Positions 1 to 9,590 of a stretch of DNA of 64,000 nt are shown here, piece by piece. Location: the NCBI GenBank assembly GCA_024734495.1, contig JALMQS010000875.1, positions 154,441-218,440 of the forward strand, written 5' to 3'. The position numbers and the translations under genes were made by a program. Numbering within the stretch: the first letter of the stretch is position 1; each line of letters begins with the position of its first letter. Under the pieces are notes generated by a model that ran no database searches, was not told where the DNA came from, and was given only the letters and a program-made list of their open reading frames with translations. Source of the stretch: Forficula auricularia (Eukaryota; Arthropoda; Insecta; Dermaptera; Forficulidae).

Positions 1-722
1 GGGGACAACTTTTGGTGGCCGAAAACTTCGAAATTTACGGACTTTTTCCAGCCTGTTTATGACTCGAAAACAGTTCATATTTTGCAAATAACCGTCCTAA
101 TAAATTAAAGAGGCCAAATTTCGCGTCGATTAAAAAAATATCCAAAAATTGGTCCACTGGTTCGAATTTTAATGGGGATCCAAAAAATAGACCTGGGATC
201 ACTTTTGAATATCCCAAACTATCACTTTTTTCGATTTTTTCTATTTTGACCATGAAGGAGCACATTTTCGATAAATGCCACTTTATACATGTTTAATGTT
301 TATTTTTTTTTGCAAAAAATTGCAATTTTTCAAAACATCAACCTCATTGCGTCATGGGTTATCATTATCCAAATAAGATGAAACTTTGTTTCAATTGTAG
401 AAAAGTTAATCTAATTTAAAAGTGTCAAGAGTGGTCTTTGTCGAAAACGTGCTCCTTCATGGTCAAAATGGGAAAAAATTTAAAAAAGTCTGAGTTTTTG
501 GGATAGGTATTCAAAAGTGACCCGGGGTAGTTTTTTAAATCCCCATAAAATATTGAACTAGTTTACCAATTTTCTAATTTTTTTTGAATCGACGCGGAAT
601 TTTGTCCTCTTTAATTTACTATAGAACGATTATTTACAAAATATGGACCGTTTTCGAGTTATAAGCAAGAAACTGAAAAAGTCCGAAAATTTCGTGGTTT
701 TTCGGCCACCAAAATTGTCCCC
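1..722. repeat. Large foldback element, cut by the window's left edge
   Basis: Positions 1-285 are an imperfect reverse complement of about 430-722. Matching landmarks are the GGTGGCCGAAAA motif near 14 against TTTTCGGCCACC near 700, and the TGACCATGAAGGAGCAC motif near 246 against GTGCTCCTTCATGGTCA near 449. The centre lies near 358. No coding potential beyond frames created by the arms. The true left end lies outside the window, so terminal repeats and target duplication cannot be judged. Confidence 0.8.
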
Positions 723-1400
723 CACACTTTCGAGGTCGCAAACTGAGATTTCGCATACCCACACCATACCAACCGATCCTAGAAAAAAAATATTTTCCCG
801 CAATTAATGTAAGCTGAACCACTTTTTGGATCCTCTATTTACTGGGCCTATTGAAAATTGTTAATTTTTCTAGATTCCAATTTAAAAATGAAAACATGTA
901 CTCTTGTTTTTTAAATGATCTTAGTTAATCATTTCACTTCTTTGTTCTTAAAAAAAAATCTGTAAGAAAAGTACATTTTAATTTTTTTCTATTTTATTTA
1001 AGAGTGACTGGATAAAACTGCTTTGGTTGTTTTTATATACAGTAATAAAATTGTTTAAAATAATAAAACTTCTTTGTTATTTACGCTTTACTTCAAAATA
1101 AAATTAATCATACTCTGAAAATGAAAAGGGAGCGATAGGTGTTAGCAAACATCCAGAAAGGGGCGATGGGGCACAAAAGGTTGGGAACCACTGCTCTATA
1201 CTAATATCTATATAGTGGACTTCCTGAAGTATTCCTTTAAATTGGGAACTTTACAAGATTTCTCTATTTTCTAAGCAACAGCTTTAAGTAATTAATCTAA
1301 TATGTTAATGATCTCAAAGCTGTATATGCACCTAGTTAGGGGTTTGCCTCTACATTTTGACCACCTTATTATTAAAACTCATATATATTAATCTTATAAT
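723..1400. other. AT-rich spacer with a possible hAT end
   Basis: No gene seen. About 1133-1192 ends in a motif (GGTTGGGAACCACTG) typical of the right end of hAT elements, but no matching left end or 8-bp duplication was found. The rest is low-complexity AT-rich DNA. Confidence 0.4.
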
Positions 1401-2235
1401 AATATAGATTTCTTATTGTAAAGAAAACTAAATTGATATGGTTATCAAATAATCTGGCTTACTCTGATATTGCACAATATTTTTAAGCTATTTCAGAAAG
1501 CCGGTATTACGCAATAATATTTACAAGTATAATAATGTCCTGGCTTACTCTGATATTCTGAATACTCTGAATTTACATATTATAAAACTCACATAAATTA
1601 AAATTTTGCGGGTGTAATCAAGGGCAGATCCACGGGGGACGGAGAGGCGGCCGCCCCCGCCATAGCCCGTGCCTGGAGGGAGTGCAACACGTGCGTCGCA
1701 CGCAGGGGCAAAAAAAACGGCGGACAAACGGGAATTTACAACTAATTTTTATTTTAATTAACCCAAATATGAGATATGAAATTTGTAAAAAAATTCAAAA
1801 AAAAACATTTATTTTTAAAAAATCTTAAAATTGAAAATAAAGTTCTATGTGTGTGTGTGGGGGGGCGTCGTCTCTGCCCCCGCTTGGCTTGGACAATTCG
1901 ATCGCGACACATATATATATATTACTAGCTGACGACCGGGCCTTCGGCCGCTGCGTCCCTGGCCCTGGCGGGAAAGCGTCTCTGAATTCACTTTCACATT
2001 TAATAATTAAATTTAAAATGATACTGTAAAGAATATTGAAATAATGTGCTGAATTAAAATGATTCAACAATAAAGACAATAAAGAAAAAGATTTATTTAA
2101 CACATTGGCTAAGCACGATCACTATCTGACCAATCAGAATCGTTCTAATAATTTAACGCTTTACCATTGGCTATGCACTACAGCCAATCAGATCGTTTCC
2201 ACATACATATCCACATACTTTTCTATTTTATATAT

Positions 2236-2266
<31 letters not shown>

Positions 2267-2520
2267 TACATCGGGCACCTTATATACATTCTCCCCCCCC
2301 CCCCCCATAAAAAATTCCTGGATCCGCCCTTGGGTGTATTATAGATTTCTTGAAAAGAAAACTAAATTCATAGGCTTATCAAATAATCTGGCTTACTCTG
2401 ATATTGCACAATATTTTATAAGCTATTCCAGAAAGCCGATATTGCTCAATAATATTTACAAATATAATAATGTCCTGGCTTACTCTGAATCTACATATTT
2501 TATCCTTAACCAAACAAAGA
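1400..2520. repeat. Direct duplication of about 190 bp, split by a hAT element
   Basis: About 1400-1600 and 2337-2520 are diverged copies of the same sequence; both contain the phrase AATCTGGCTTACTCTGATAT and the later phrase AATGTCCTGGCTTACTCTGA. The hAT element at 1619-2332 sits between them. The duplication looks older than the insertion, because the element's target duplication falls at the copy junction. Confidence 0.7.
1619..2332. mobile_element. Non-autonomous hAT transposon, 714 bp
   Basis: The ends are imperfect terminal inverted repeats: CAAGGGCAGATCCACGG at the left and CTGGATCCGCCCTTG at the right. They are flanked by GGTGTAAT (1611-1618) and GGTGTATT (2333-2340), an 8-bp target duplication with one mismatch, the size hAT transposases make. 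No transposase frame is present. Inside are a GATA microsatellite (2238-2268), a C run (about 2293-2307) and a GC-rich patch at 1928-1982. Confidence 0.75.
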
Positions 2521-2539
2521 GTTGACCTTCCTTTTTAAA

Positions 2540-2800
2540 CTTATCCATAACCACCTTGTCTTTTTTTATAATGATATTGCTACTATAAAAATTGCACCAA
2601 AAAGCTACAATCTTTATAGTTCAGGGTGGACCTTTGCGTCGTAAAAAGAAGAATTGGGTCGGAGTTGAAGGTATCTCTGGATGCTATTCTTGTAAGCTAA
2701 AGGTTACATGTCATCAGAAAGACAAATGGGGGAAAAGAGTTCCTCTCTCTAGAAGTCATAGGGATAAAGGAGTTGGCAAATAACTTTGTTTGGTTAGTCT
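2540..2800 (+). repeat. Dispersed repeat, related to about 23710-23880
   Basis: This stretch and the one at about 23710-23880 share TTTTTTTATAATGATATTG, a CACCAAAAAG motif, a GTGAAAAGAAG/GTAAAAAGAAG motif and GAAGGTATCT-GGATGC in the same order. Short open frames here are probably incidental. Function unknown. Confidence 0.5.
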
Positions 2801-2804
2801 CTAA

Positions 2805-3038
2805 AATAATTTAATTTATGGGCAGATATTCGGTAGATAAATTTTAAGCCTATGTTGATTTAGAAAAGTGGTCGTGTGCACACATATTTTTGAACATGAT
2901 TTAATTAAGTTCAAAATAGATGATTGCCTACAAAAAGATGATCCGCTTTAATGTATATATTAATATTGCATTCTATTTAAATACTAAATATTACCGCTGT
3001 ATTGATTCTCCAATTGAAATTATATGAATATTAATTGA
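2805..3038 (+). repeat. Repeat with a 59-bp segment in one orientation (copy 1)
   Basis: Paralogous to 6720-7050. The left part is collinear in both copies. The segment 2968-3026, bounded by TATATTAATATT (2956-2967) and AATATTAATT (3027-3036), is present in the other copy in inverse orientation (6979-7036). Confidence 0.75.
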
Positions 3039-3039
3039 C

Positions 3040-3827
3040 CAGCTCAAAATCGAAAATTGATATTTACTTCGTTTTTTCGTTTGTTTTTAGAAATGATTTT
3101 TTTTTTTTTTAATTTTACTTTTAAGTAATTTCTTAAGTTATAATGTGAATTTAAGAGGAATTATAGAAATGACTGCAAAACTTAAATTCTACCTTTGCAG
3201 TTAAATATATAGAAAAGTTTCATATTCTTTTAATCCAATAAGAAGTTTTTTAGCTATCTACGTATATATGGTCTATCTTTTTATCTCTGCTAAAAACATT
3301 GAACTCTATAGACAATTGAAATTCAAAACTTGAGTTAGGTATTCGTTGGATATTTTATTGCAAGGTTTTGGTTCAAATCGATCCATCAAAAATAGCCCTC
3401 TTTTAAGGTGTTTTATCTTAAATATCCTTCTCCGAATACGACCTTATAGATTTAATACATTGTACAGAGCAAAAACAACCTTATGGATTTAAATCATTGA
3501 TACACAAGAAGTCCAACAAGGATACGCAAAACACAAACATCGATGTTTTTTATCCATTCCTAAAAATTAGAATAAATCAGTGTTAAATGATGAGCTATCG
3601 ATAACTGATGAGCTAAATCTTAGCACCTAATGCTGCCCTTTCGTCCCTTTTGTTCAGTTTTCTAGCTCCAAGATAGGTAACGTAAATAAAAAAATATTTT
3701 TATCAATGGATGTGTAGTATCCCTGTAAGAAGAATTAAACAAATTGTATTTTTAATTAAATTTCCTTTAAAATAACGGTGTGAAAGATGCCCAAAATGGC
3801 ACCTCTTGGCTTTTAGAAGTAGCTTAA
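3040..3827. other. AT-rich spacer, no gene seen
   Basis: No long open frame and no recognised repeat. Short palindromic tracts and a CTGATGAGCTAA motif at about 3605 were examined and not assigned. Confidence 0.5.
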
Positions 3828-4443
3828 CATAAATTTGTAACCGTAAACCTAATAATGTATTCCAGTTAGTTTTACACCCTGATTATCATGCAATTTCCCG
3901 ATTTTTTTAAAACAGGTCAGAGTTTTGAAATATTATCGGTCAAAACGACAAAAAAAAACATTTTGACATATTTTTGAATCCCATTAGATATTAAACAGCA
4001 ATATTTGAAATCAAAATATTTTGTTGAAGTAATAGAAAACAGCTTCCTCTTTGATTTTCAAATTCTCACTTGAATTTAGCTCAAATAGAACTCGAGTTAT
4101 AACTAAAAAACTAAAATCATGTGTTTTTATCTATGTTTATTAGCCTTTATAATAAAGTAGTTTTATTTTTTTAGTTATAATTCGAGTTCTAATTGAGCTA
4201 AAAACAATTGGTAATTTGACAATCAAAGAGGAAGCTGTTTTCTCTTACGTCAATAAAATATTTTGATTGTAAATATTGCTGTTTTATATCTTATTGGACT
4301 CGAAAATAGGTCAAAATGGCCTTTTTTTGTCTGGATAATATCTCAAAACTCTGACCTGTTGTAAAAAATCGGAAAATTACATGATAACCAGCCTATAAAA
4401 CTCTACTGGAATCCATTGTTAGGTTTACGGTTACAAATTTTTG
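3828..4443. mobile_element. Foldback MITE, about 616 bp
   Basis: Two arms of about 275 bp face each other around a centre near 4135. The outer ends read AAATTTGTAACCGTAAACCTAA and its complement TTAGGTTTACGGTTACAAATTT. The arms share many further motifs, such as TTCCTCTTTGATTTTCAAAT. No transposase. A second, left-truncated copy lies at about 56187-56604 inside a mariner derivative, showing that this is a dispersed family. Confidence 0.8.
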
Positions 4444-5204
4444 TCGAGCAGTGTTATTAAAGAATTTCACAAATTCCCTAATTCTTTCCTCAACATCGAA
4501 AATAAGAACAAAATTGTATCTCAAATATTTTGGAAGATATAAACTAAGAAACCCTTGGTATGCGAGTCTAAATCCCATTTGGCCGGTTTATTTTTTTATA
4601 TTAAAATTTTTTTAAATATTTCACAAAAACTAATTGTTTTCTGCATGAATACAATATCTACCCTTACTGAGTATGGCAAAGTTAAAAGTTGTATGTATAT
4701 TTATTGTTTGTATGCTAATCTCAAGTGGAGGGTAAATTGCTTACATAGATATAACGTGTGGATGTTCGGTCATCCGTGAAATTCAAATTCACTCAATTTG
4801 AAAGTCCGTTCATCTTCACACATCAAGAGCCCTTTCGCTCTGTTTCTGTCTCTAAACTCTATCCTCTATCTCTATAGGAAAGTAGAAATCATGATATGAG
4901 CTCGGCCAGCCCTGGGCATCGATATCGGAAAACGTGTTACCCGAAACAAGCCCCTTTTTTTGTTATCTATCGTGGTGGTTTTTGTTGCCCACGCTGATAC
5001 CATTTTCAGCACTCTAAGTGAAATATAGCTGAGTAACTACACCGCAGGGCCTCCTGTTTGCATGTCAATAGCTTTGACGTGGGATGAGAAGCAGCAGGAA
5101 GAACAGGAAAAAATCGCCTCGGCAATAATTAAAAAATAATCGAAATTCCGGATTAGATATCACTTTTGAATGTTTGCAGCCTGAGACCTTTTAAATAGGA
5201 TTAT
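4444..5204. other. Spacer, no gene seen
   Basis: Moderately mixed composition around 4780-5110 with several C/T-rich patches, but no splice-flanked coding segment or known repeat could be supported. Confidence 0.4.
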
Positions 5205-5206
5205 AA

Positions 5207-5207
<1 letters not shown>

Positions 5208-5265
<58 letters not shown>
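5208..5265. repeat. (AT)n microsatellite
   Basis: An almost uninterrupted AT dinucleotide run of nearly 60 bp. Confidence 0.95.
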
Positions 5266-5268
<3 letters not shown>

Positions 5269-5529
5269 AAATGATTTTATTTTAATCACTCATCTGTTTG
5301 TCATGGCAGAACAATATGCACCAAGAGAGGGAGAGACAAAAATACTGTGATATTTTAAGAGGATTATAAAGAATATTTAAATACATTTTCTGAATGTAAA
5401 TTTTAAATTCGGAAATAATTCATAATCTGAAGCTATGTAAGAGAATATATCACTTTTGATGATAAAGTTCAATTAAGTGATTACAGGGGTTGCTTCTGCA
5501 AAAGAAATTAAGGTTTCGTTTTATAAATA

Positions 5530-5692
5530 AAACATTGTTTATTTATTTATTTTTTTGGCTTTGTCAGCATTAACCATTAGCCGTTTTACGATACTATATA
5601 TTAATTAATTTTTTCTCAATTATGTAGGGATCAGATTAAAGTCGGTTTGCAACGAGTCGGGCTTAAACCCGCGCTAGCTTAATTAGAACCCA
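5530..5692 (-). mobile_element. tRNA-derived SINE-like remnant
   Basis: Read on the minus strand, a GGGTTTAAGCCC segment resembles a pol III B box. It is followed by a body with GATCCCTA and TAGTATCGTAAA, also found in the same order at 54055-54190. Shared body plus tRNA-like head suggests a diverged SINE family. A box and target duplication are not clear. Confidence 0.4.
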
Positions 5693-5704
5693 TATACTTC
5701 TACT

Positions 5705-6001
5705 CTTAGACCATGAAATATATAGACACGCCCTCTGCTACTCTCCACACAGAGTGAAGTGAGGCCAACATCACCTACAGATGACGTCACGTTCTCCCAT
5801 AAATATTTTGGTAATTTTAATATAATTGGAATCCAAAATAAATAATCTAAACTACGATAAATTTATCTCAATGTAAAATAATTCCTATAGTGGGCATGTT
5901 ATTTCTGGGTGTTCCTACCTACAGATGACGTCACATTCTCTAGTTGATGTTGGCCTCACCAAATCGACAGCAGGGCGTGTCTATATATTTCATGGTCTAA
6001 G
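5705..6001. mobile_element. MITE, 297 bp, long terminal inverted repeats
   Basis: Both ends begin CTTAGACCATGAAATATATA and continue as inverted repeats for about 110 bp with small differences, including a paired GATGACGTCA motif near 5782 and 5926. No coding frame. The target duplication is ambiguous because the terminal bases are themselves palindromic. Superfamily not assigned. Confidence 0.8.
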
Positions 6002-6078
6002 CTCCCACTCGACCAACCTGACCCCCATATTCTTTAATTATATAAACACTAAAAGAAATTAAAACAAAATAATTATAA

Positions 6079-6205
6079 GGGGCATCAGGCAGGCTTAGTT
6101 GATAGTCCTTGCCAAAGGATCAAAAAGCCTGGGTTTAAGCCCAGCCCACTAGAAAAAAATTTGAGCGGCTATAATCTGAGACCTACACCAATTTAAACAC
6201 ACATA
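6079..6205 (+). mobile_element. tRNA-like SINE head or tRNA pseudogene
   Basis: GGCTTAGTTGATAG resembles a pol III A box and GGGTTTAAGCCC (about 6131-6142) a B box at tRNA-like spacing. The sequence starts GGGGCA and a short A-rich stretch follows the head. It does not fold into a convincing intact tRNA by eye (no clean anticodon arm), so a SINE head is the better reading. Confidence 0.4.
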
Positions 6206-6423
6206 AAAAACATTCCAGCAGCAGGAAAAGCTTTTTATACGAGTCCGTTTTCGAATTACGATGTGCCTAAATATTTTTTTGCTGCCCAGATTCTCCGAAT
6301 GTACTGAACAACACCTTAAATGAGAGAATCATTTAAAAAGTTCAAAATATTTATTTAGAAATGTGAAGGGGTAAGTGAAAGTAAGATCGTGAATTTATTA
6401 GTTTATTATTATTATCATTTTCG

Positions 6424-6716
6424 TAATGAGAGGTTATAATGGGAATTAAGTACAAGTTTTTGTGTGATTTTTTATTTTTTCACCAACGTTTCGTCGAAGT
6501 TCTGAAGAAATCTGCAAAGTCGACGAAAAGTTGATGAAAAAATAAAAAAATTACACAAAAACTTGTCCTTAATTCCCATTATAAACTCTCATTAATTTTT
6601 TCAGCAAGGTTTCGTCGAAATCCTGAAGAAATCTGCAAAGTCGGCGAAACGTTGATGAAAAAATAAAAAAAAATAAACAAAAACTTGTCCTTAATTCCCA
6701 TTATAAACTCTCATTA
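6424..6716. mobile_element. Penelope-like terminal palindrome plus a partial second copy
   Basis: 6424-6594 is an inverted repeat: TAATGAGAGGTTATAATGGG at the left returns as its complement ending at 6594. The centre carries paired ACGTTTCGTCGA / TCGACGAAAAG motifs and a CTGAAGA box. 6595-6716 repeats the right half. This arrangement (GAAACGTT next to CTGAAGA in a palindrome) is typical of Penelope-like terminal repeats. A third half-copy lies at 7231-7322. Confidence 0.6.
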
Positions 6717-6719
6717 GTA

Positions 6720-7050
6720 TCTAGTTTAATTTATGGGCAGAAATTCGGGAGAAAAATTTTAAACTTGGGTGGATTTAGAAAAGTCGTCGTGCGCACAAAT
6801 ATGTTTAAACATGATTTAATTATTTTATTTATATGTGAATACTGAATAGACTTAATATTTTAATTATTTATCTTCCCTATGAGGTTTAATAAGTCACGAT
6901 CTATGATTTAATTAGTTAAGGTCAAAATAGATGATTGGCTACAAAAAGATCATCCGCTTTAATGTATATATTAATATTCATATAATTTCAGTGGAGAATC
7001 AATACAGCGGTAATATTTAGTATTTAAATAGAATGCAATATTAATATATA
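6720..7050 (+). repeat. Repeat with the 58-bp segment inverted (copy 2)
   Basis: Collinear with 2805-2967 apart from an extra block at about 6830-6905. Segment 6979-7036 is then the reverse complement of 2968-3026. The flanks are AATGTATATATTAATATT and AATATTAATATATAGGTACATT, so this copy keeps a longer inverted flank than copy 1. Confidence 0.75.
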
Positions 7051-7230
7051 GGTACATTAAATTATTTTTTAAATTAAAAAACAATTTATCGAGTTTTATA
7101 ATTAATTAAAATGGCAAATTATAATATATATCATTATTTCTTATGAGCTGTTTTTGAGATTTAAAACTGGATTTATAATCGATTAAATTGCTTATTTTTT
7201 ATATATAAAAATATTTGTTGTAATATATTA

Positions 7231-7322
7231 GTGAAGAAATCTGCAAAGTTGGCGAAACGTTGATGAAAAAATAAAAAAATCACACAAAAACTTGTCCTTA
7301 ATTCCCATTATAAACTCTCATT
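7231..7322 (+). mobile_element. Penelope-like terminal repeat fragment
   Basis: Half-copy of the palindrome at 6424-6594: GTGAAGAAATCTGCAAAG, then GCGAAACGTTGATG, ending in CCCATTATAAACTCTCATTA. Confidence 0.6.
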
Positions 7323-7504
7323 ACTAGTTTATATTTTATATAGAGAGAGCTACATATAAAAATACATTGAGAAAGAACCCTGATAGCACACTCATGAAAA
7401 ACCTTTAGGTGTTTTTTATTATTATTATATAATTAAATATTTTAATAAGATTTGAAATTTTAGTAAAATCATAATTAATTATTTTGATTATTTATGTCCA
7501 TCTA

Positions 7505-7840
7505 TTAAATTAAGTTGTTGTAAGGAAATAAGGACAATAGCTTATGCAAATATTTTTTATTTTATGCCTACGTTTCGTCAACTTTGTTGACTTCCTCCGG
7601 GCTCTAAAAAATGAAAGGCCTCAATTAGTACATGTTATAACAATTTCAATCAAAAACCAGCTTGGATCTCAAACCACCTCAGTACATATAAAAAAATTCA
7701 ACACACACAAAAAAATCATTTTACATACCAAACAAATTAACTTCTTTGCATATTTGTCATTTTATAAATATTCATTCTTAGCAAACACATATAGGCCAGT
7801 CATTGAACAGATTGAAAATATTTCCTATTTAAATCTATAA
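7505..7840 (+). mobile_element. Penelope-like element end, inverted relative to 9326-9390
   Basis: About 7515-7565 is the reverse complement of 9326-9385 (shared core ATTTTTTATTTTATGCC against GGCATAAAATAAAAAAT). It is followed by ACGTTTCGTCAACTTTGTTGACTTCC, whose complement has a perfect GTCAAC-AAA-GTTGAC stem followed by GAAACGT. A 98-codon open frame (7544-7840) starts inside the terminal repeat and shows no recognisable domain. Confidence 0.55.
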
Positions 7841-7900
7841 ATATCTTTCTTTGTTCTTTCTCTATATACATTTTTATCATTTTATTTTTTCTGAAACCGA

Positions 7901-8728
7901 AATAAGCTGACGTGTTCTGATGTGGCCATCCACTTGACTTTACCATACAACCTGGCCCCTCACTTATATTTAATATTTAATAAAATTATTTATAATCATG
8001 TAGGGGAGGGGGGTTAGTTTTTTCTTTTTAGACTTCTGGGATCCCACTGATTATGTATACAAAATTTGGTTGAGTTATGGCCAAGATTTTTAATTCCGCC
8101 CCCCCCCCCCTCCCCCATTTTGGGCGGTTAGTTTTTCCATTTTTAGTCTTCTGGGGGTTCCACTGATTATGTATACAAAATTTGGTTGAGTTTGCTAAAA
8201 CGGCCTAGATTTTTAATTTTTACCCCCCCCCCCCCCATTTTGGGCCGTTAGTTTTTCCATTTTTAGTCTTCTGGGGTCCCACTGATTATGTATACAAAAT
8301 TTGGTTGAGTTTGGTCAAATTACCTAGATTTTTAATTTTTAACCCCCCTCCTCCCCCCTTAATTTTGGGTAGATGTGCACCAAAATCTAATCAGCTCTTA
8401 ATCTCAATGGACCAAAACTACCTGTAAAATTTGGTTTCGATATTCACACTAGTTTTTGAGCTAGCTCGTCCACAAAATTTGGTAACGCACAGACTAACTA
8501 ACAGACTAACAGACATTTTGACAAAAAAATTATTATCTCAAAAAATATAATTTTTTCGATGTACACTTATTAGGGCTTTTTTGTAGACCGAAATGTCCTG
8601 GTTTCGCTCAATTTTTTTAATCGAAATAGTTTCAGCCGTTTTTTAGATATTTCGAAAAAAAGAAGGAAAAAAAACACTTTTTTCATGCACGATTACAATA
8701 CTTGACCATACCCTGTATGGTAAAGTAA
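7901..8728 (+). mobile_element. HINE/DINE-1-like element, copy A
   Basis: Near the left end is ACTTTACCATACA and at the right end its exact complement TGTATGGTAAAGT. The latter is half of a terminal hairpin, ACCATAC-CCT-GTATGGT (8705-8721). The interior holds a minisatellite of about 117-123 bp units, each with TGATTATGTATACAAAATTTGG, a C run and TTAGTCTTCTGGGG, repeated from about 8026 to 8370. No open frame. Subterminal inverted repeats, a 3' hairpin and an internal minisatellite match non-autonomous Helentron-type elements; that assignment is inference. The copy lies inside Penelope-like DNA. Confidence 0.7.
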
Positions 8729-8793
8729 AAACGAAACACACCAGATTCACACAAAAATAAAATAACTAAAAGAGTAAATTGAACAAACAAATT

Positions 8794-9351
8794 TCAATTC
8801 TTATGTCTATCATTATATTTTTTTAACAATAAGCTATGAGTTGTACAAAGTCCCTGCGTGTCTGTTCTGAAATTTACTGTATCATTCAAGGAGATATGGA
8901 TAATTTCACTAATCATTCTTTTCGCGTATACAGGCTCAAAATCCAATATTTTTGCATTATCAAACTCGAACCGATGATCAAATTCAAAATGATCGGACGC
9001 TAATGCTGTCTTCTCTTTTTTCAAAAAATTAGTCACCCTGCAATCTGAGACATGTTGTGTTAATCTCTTTTTCAAATATTGGGATGTTTGGCCGACGTAA
9101 GAATTCCCACAGGAACAAGGTATTTTGTATATCACACACGATCTTCTATCTTTATCTGTTTTATCCTTTAGTTTAGTATATATCGATCCAACAGTCAATA
9201 TATTATAAAAGGCCAATTTTGAATTTGTCTCTCTAAGACAAATGTCGATTTTATGTGAGATTATCGACAATGAAAGGAAATTTAAAATATTTTTTATTTT
9301 CTTTATTTTCCTTATTTGAAATAAATGGCATAAAATAAAAAATATTTGCAT
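8794..9351 (-). pseudogene. Penelope-like retroelement C-terminal region with GIY-YIG endonuclease
   Basis: The 185-residue frame carries the GIY-YIG nuclease fold found at the C-terminus of endonuclease-bearing Penelope-like retroelements, where it nicks target DNA for reverse transcription. Visible motifs are VIYKI (about residues 73-77), the C-x-C pair CSCG (79-82), YVGQT (85-89), the catalytic-type arginine in KKRLTQH (about 96), a paired-His segment DHFEFDH (120-126) and the likely metal-binding Glu in RMISEIIHI (about 149). The catalytic residues look intact. The reverse transcriptase that should precede the nuclease is absent: the first 10 or so residues come from the terminal repeat, so the element is 5'-truncated and fused to that repeat. 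The start Met is therefore not a native start. The same terminal sequence lies inverted at 7515-7565. Family assignment is firm; activity is unlikely. Confidence 0.85.
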
Positions 9352-9389
9352 AAGCTATTGTCCTTATTTCTCTACAACAACTTATTAAT

Positions 9390-9590
9390 AATTAATTATA
9401 ATTATTTATTGAAAACAAATAAATAATACATTAAACTAGGTATGACGTTTCGATCGACTTATTCTGCGATCGTTCTTAAGAATCGGAGTGGGTACTCATA
9501 CTTGAGAACAATCACAGAATATATCGATCGAAATGTCGTAGTTTAATGTATTATTTATTCGTGTTCAATAAATAATTATAATTAATTATG
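9390..9590. mobile_element. Penelope-like terminal palindrome
   Basis: Inverted arms of about 75 bp run from AATTATAATTATTTATTG to its complement near 9588. ACGTTTCGATCGAC at the left faces GATCGAAATGTC at the right, around a centre near 9490. Adjacent to the GIY-YIG fragment, so it may be a terminal repeat of a related element. Confidence 0.6.

Noticed and set aside
3590..3640. CTGATGA followed by a GCTAA-ATC-TTAGC stem, resembling a hammerhead core
   Set aside because: The stem is followed by ACC instead of GAAA, and no Penelope-type palindrome surrounds it.
6079..6145. Functional tRNA gene
   Set aside because: A- and B-box-like motifs are present but the anticodon and acceptor stems do not pair convincingly; treated as a SINE-like remnant.
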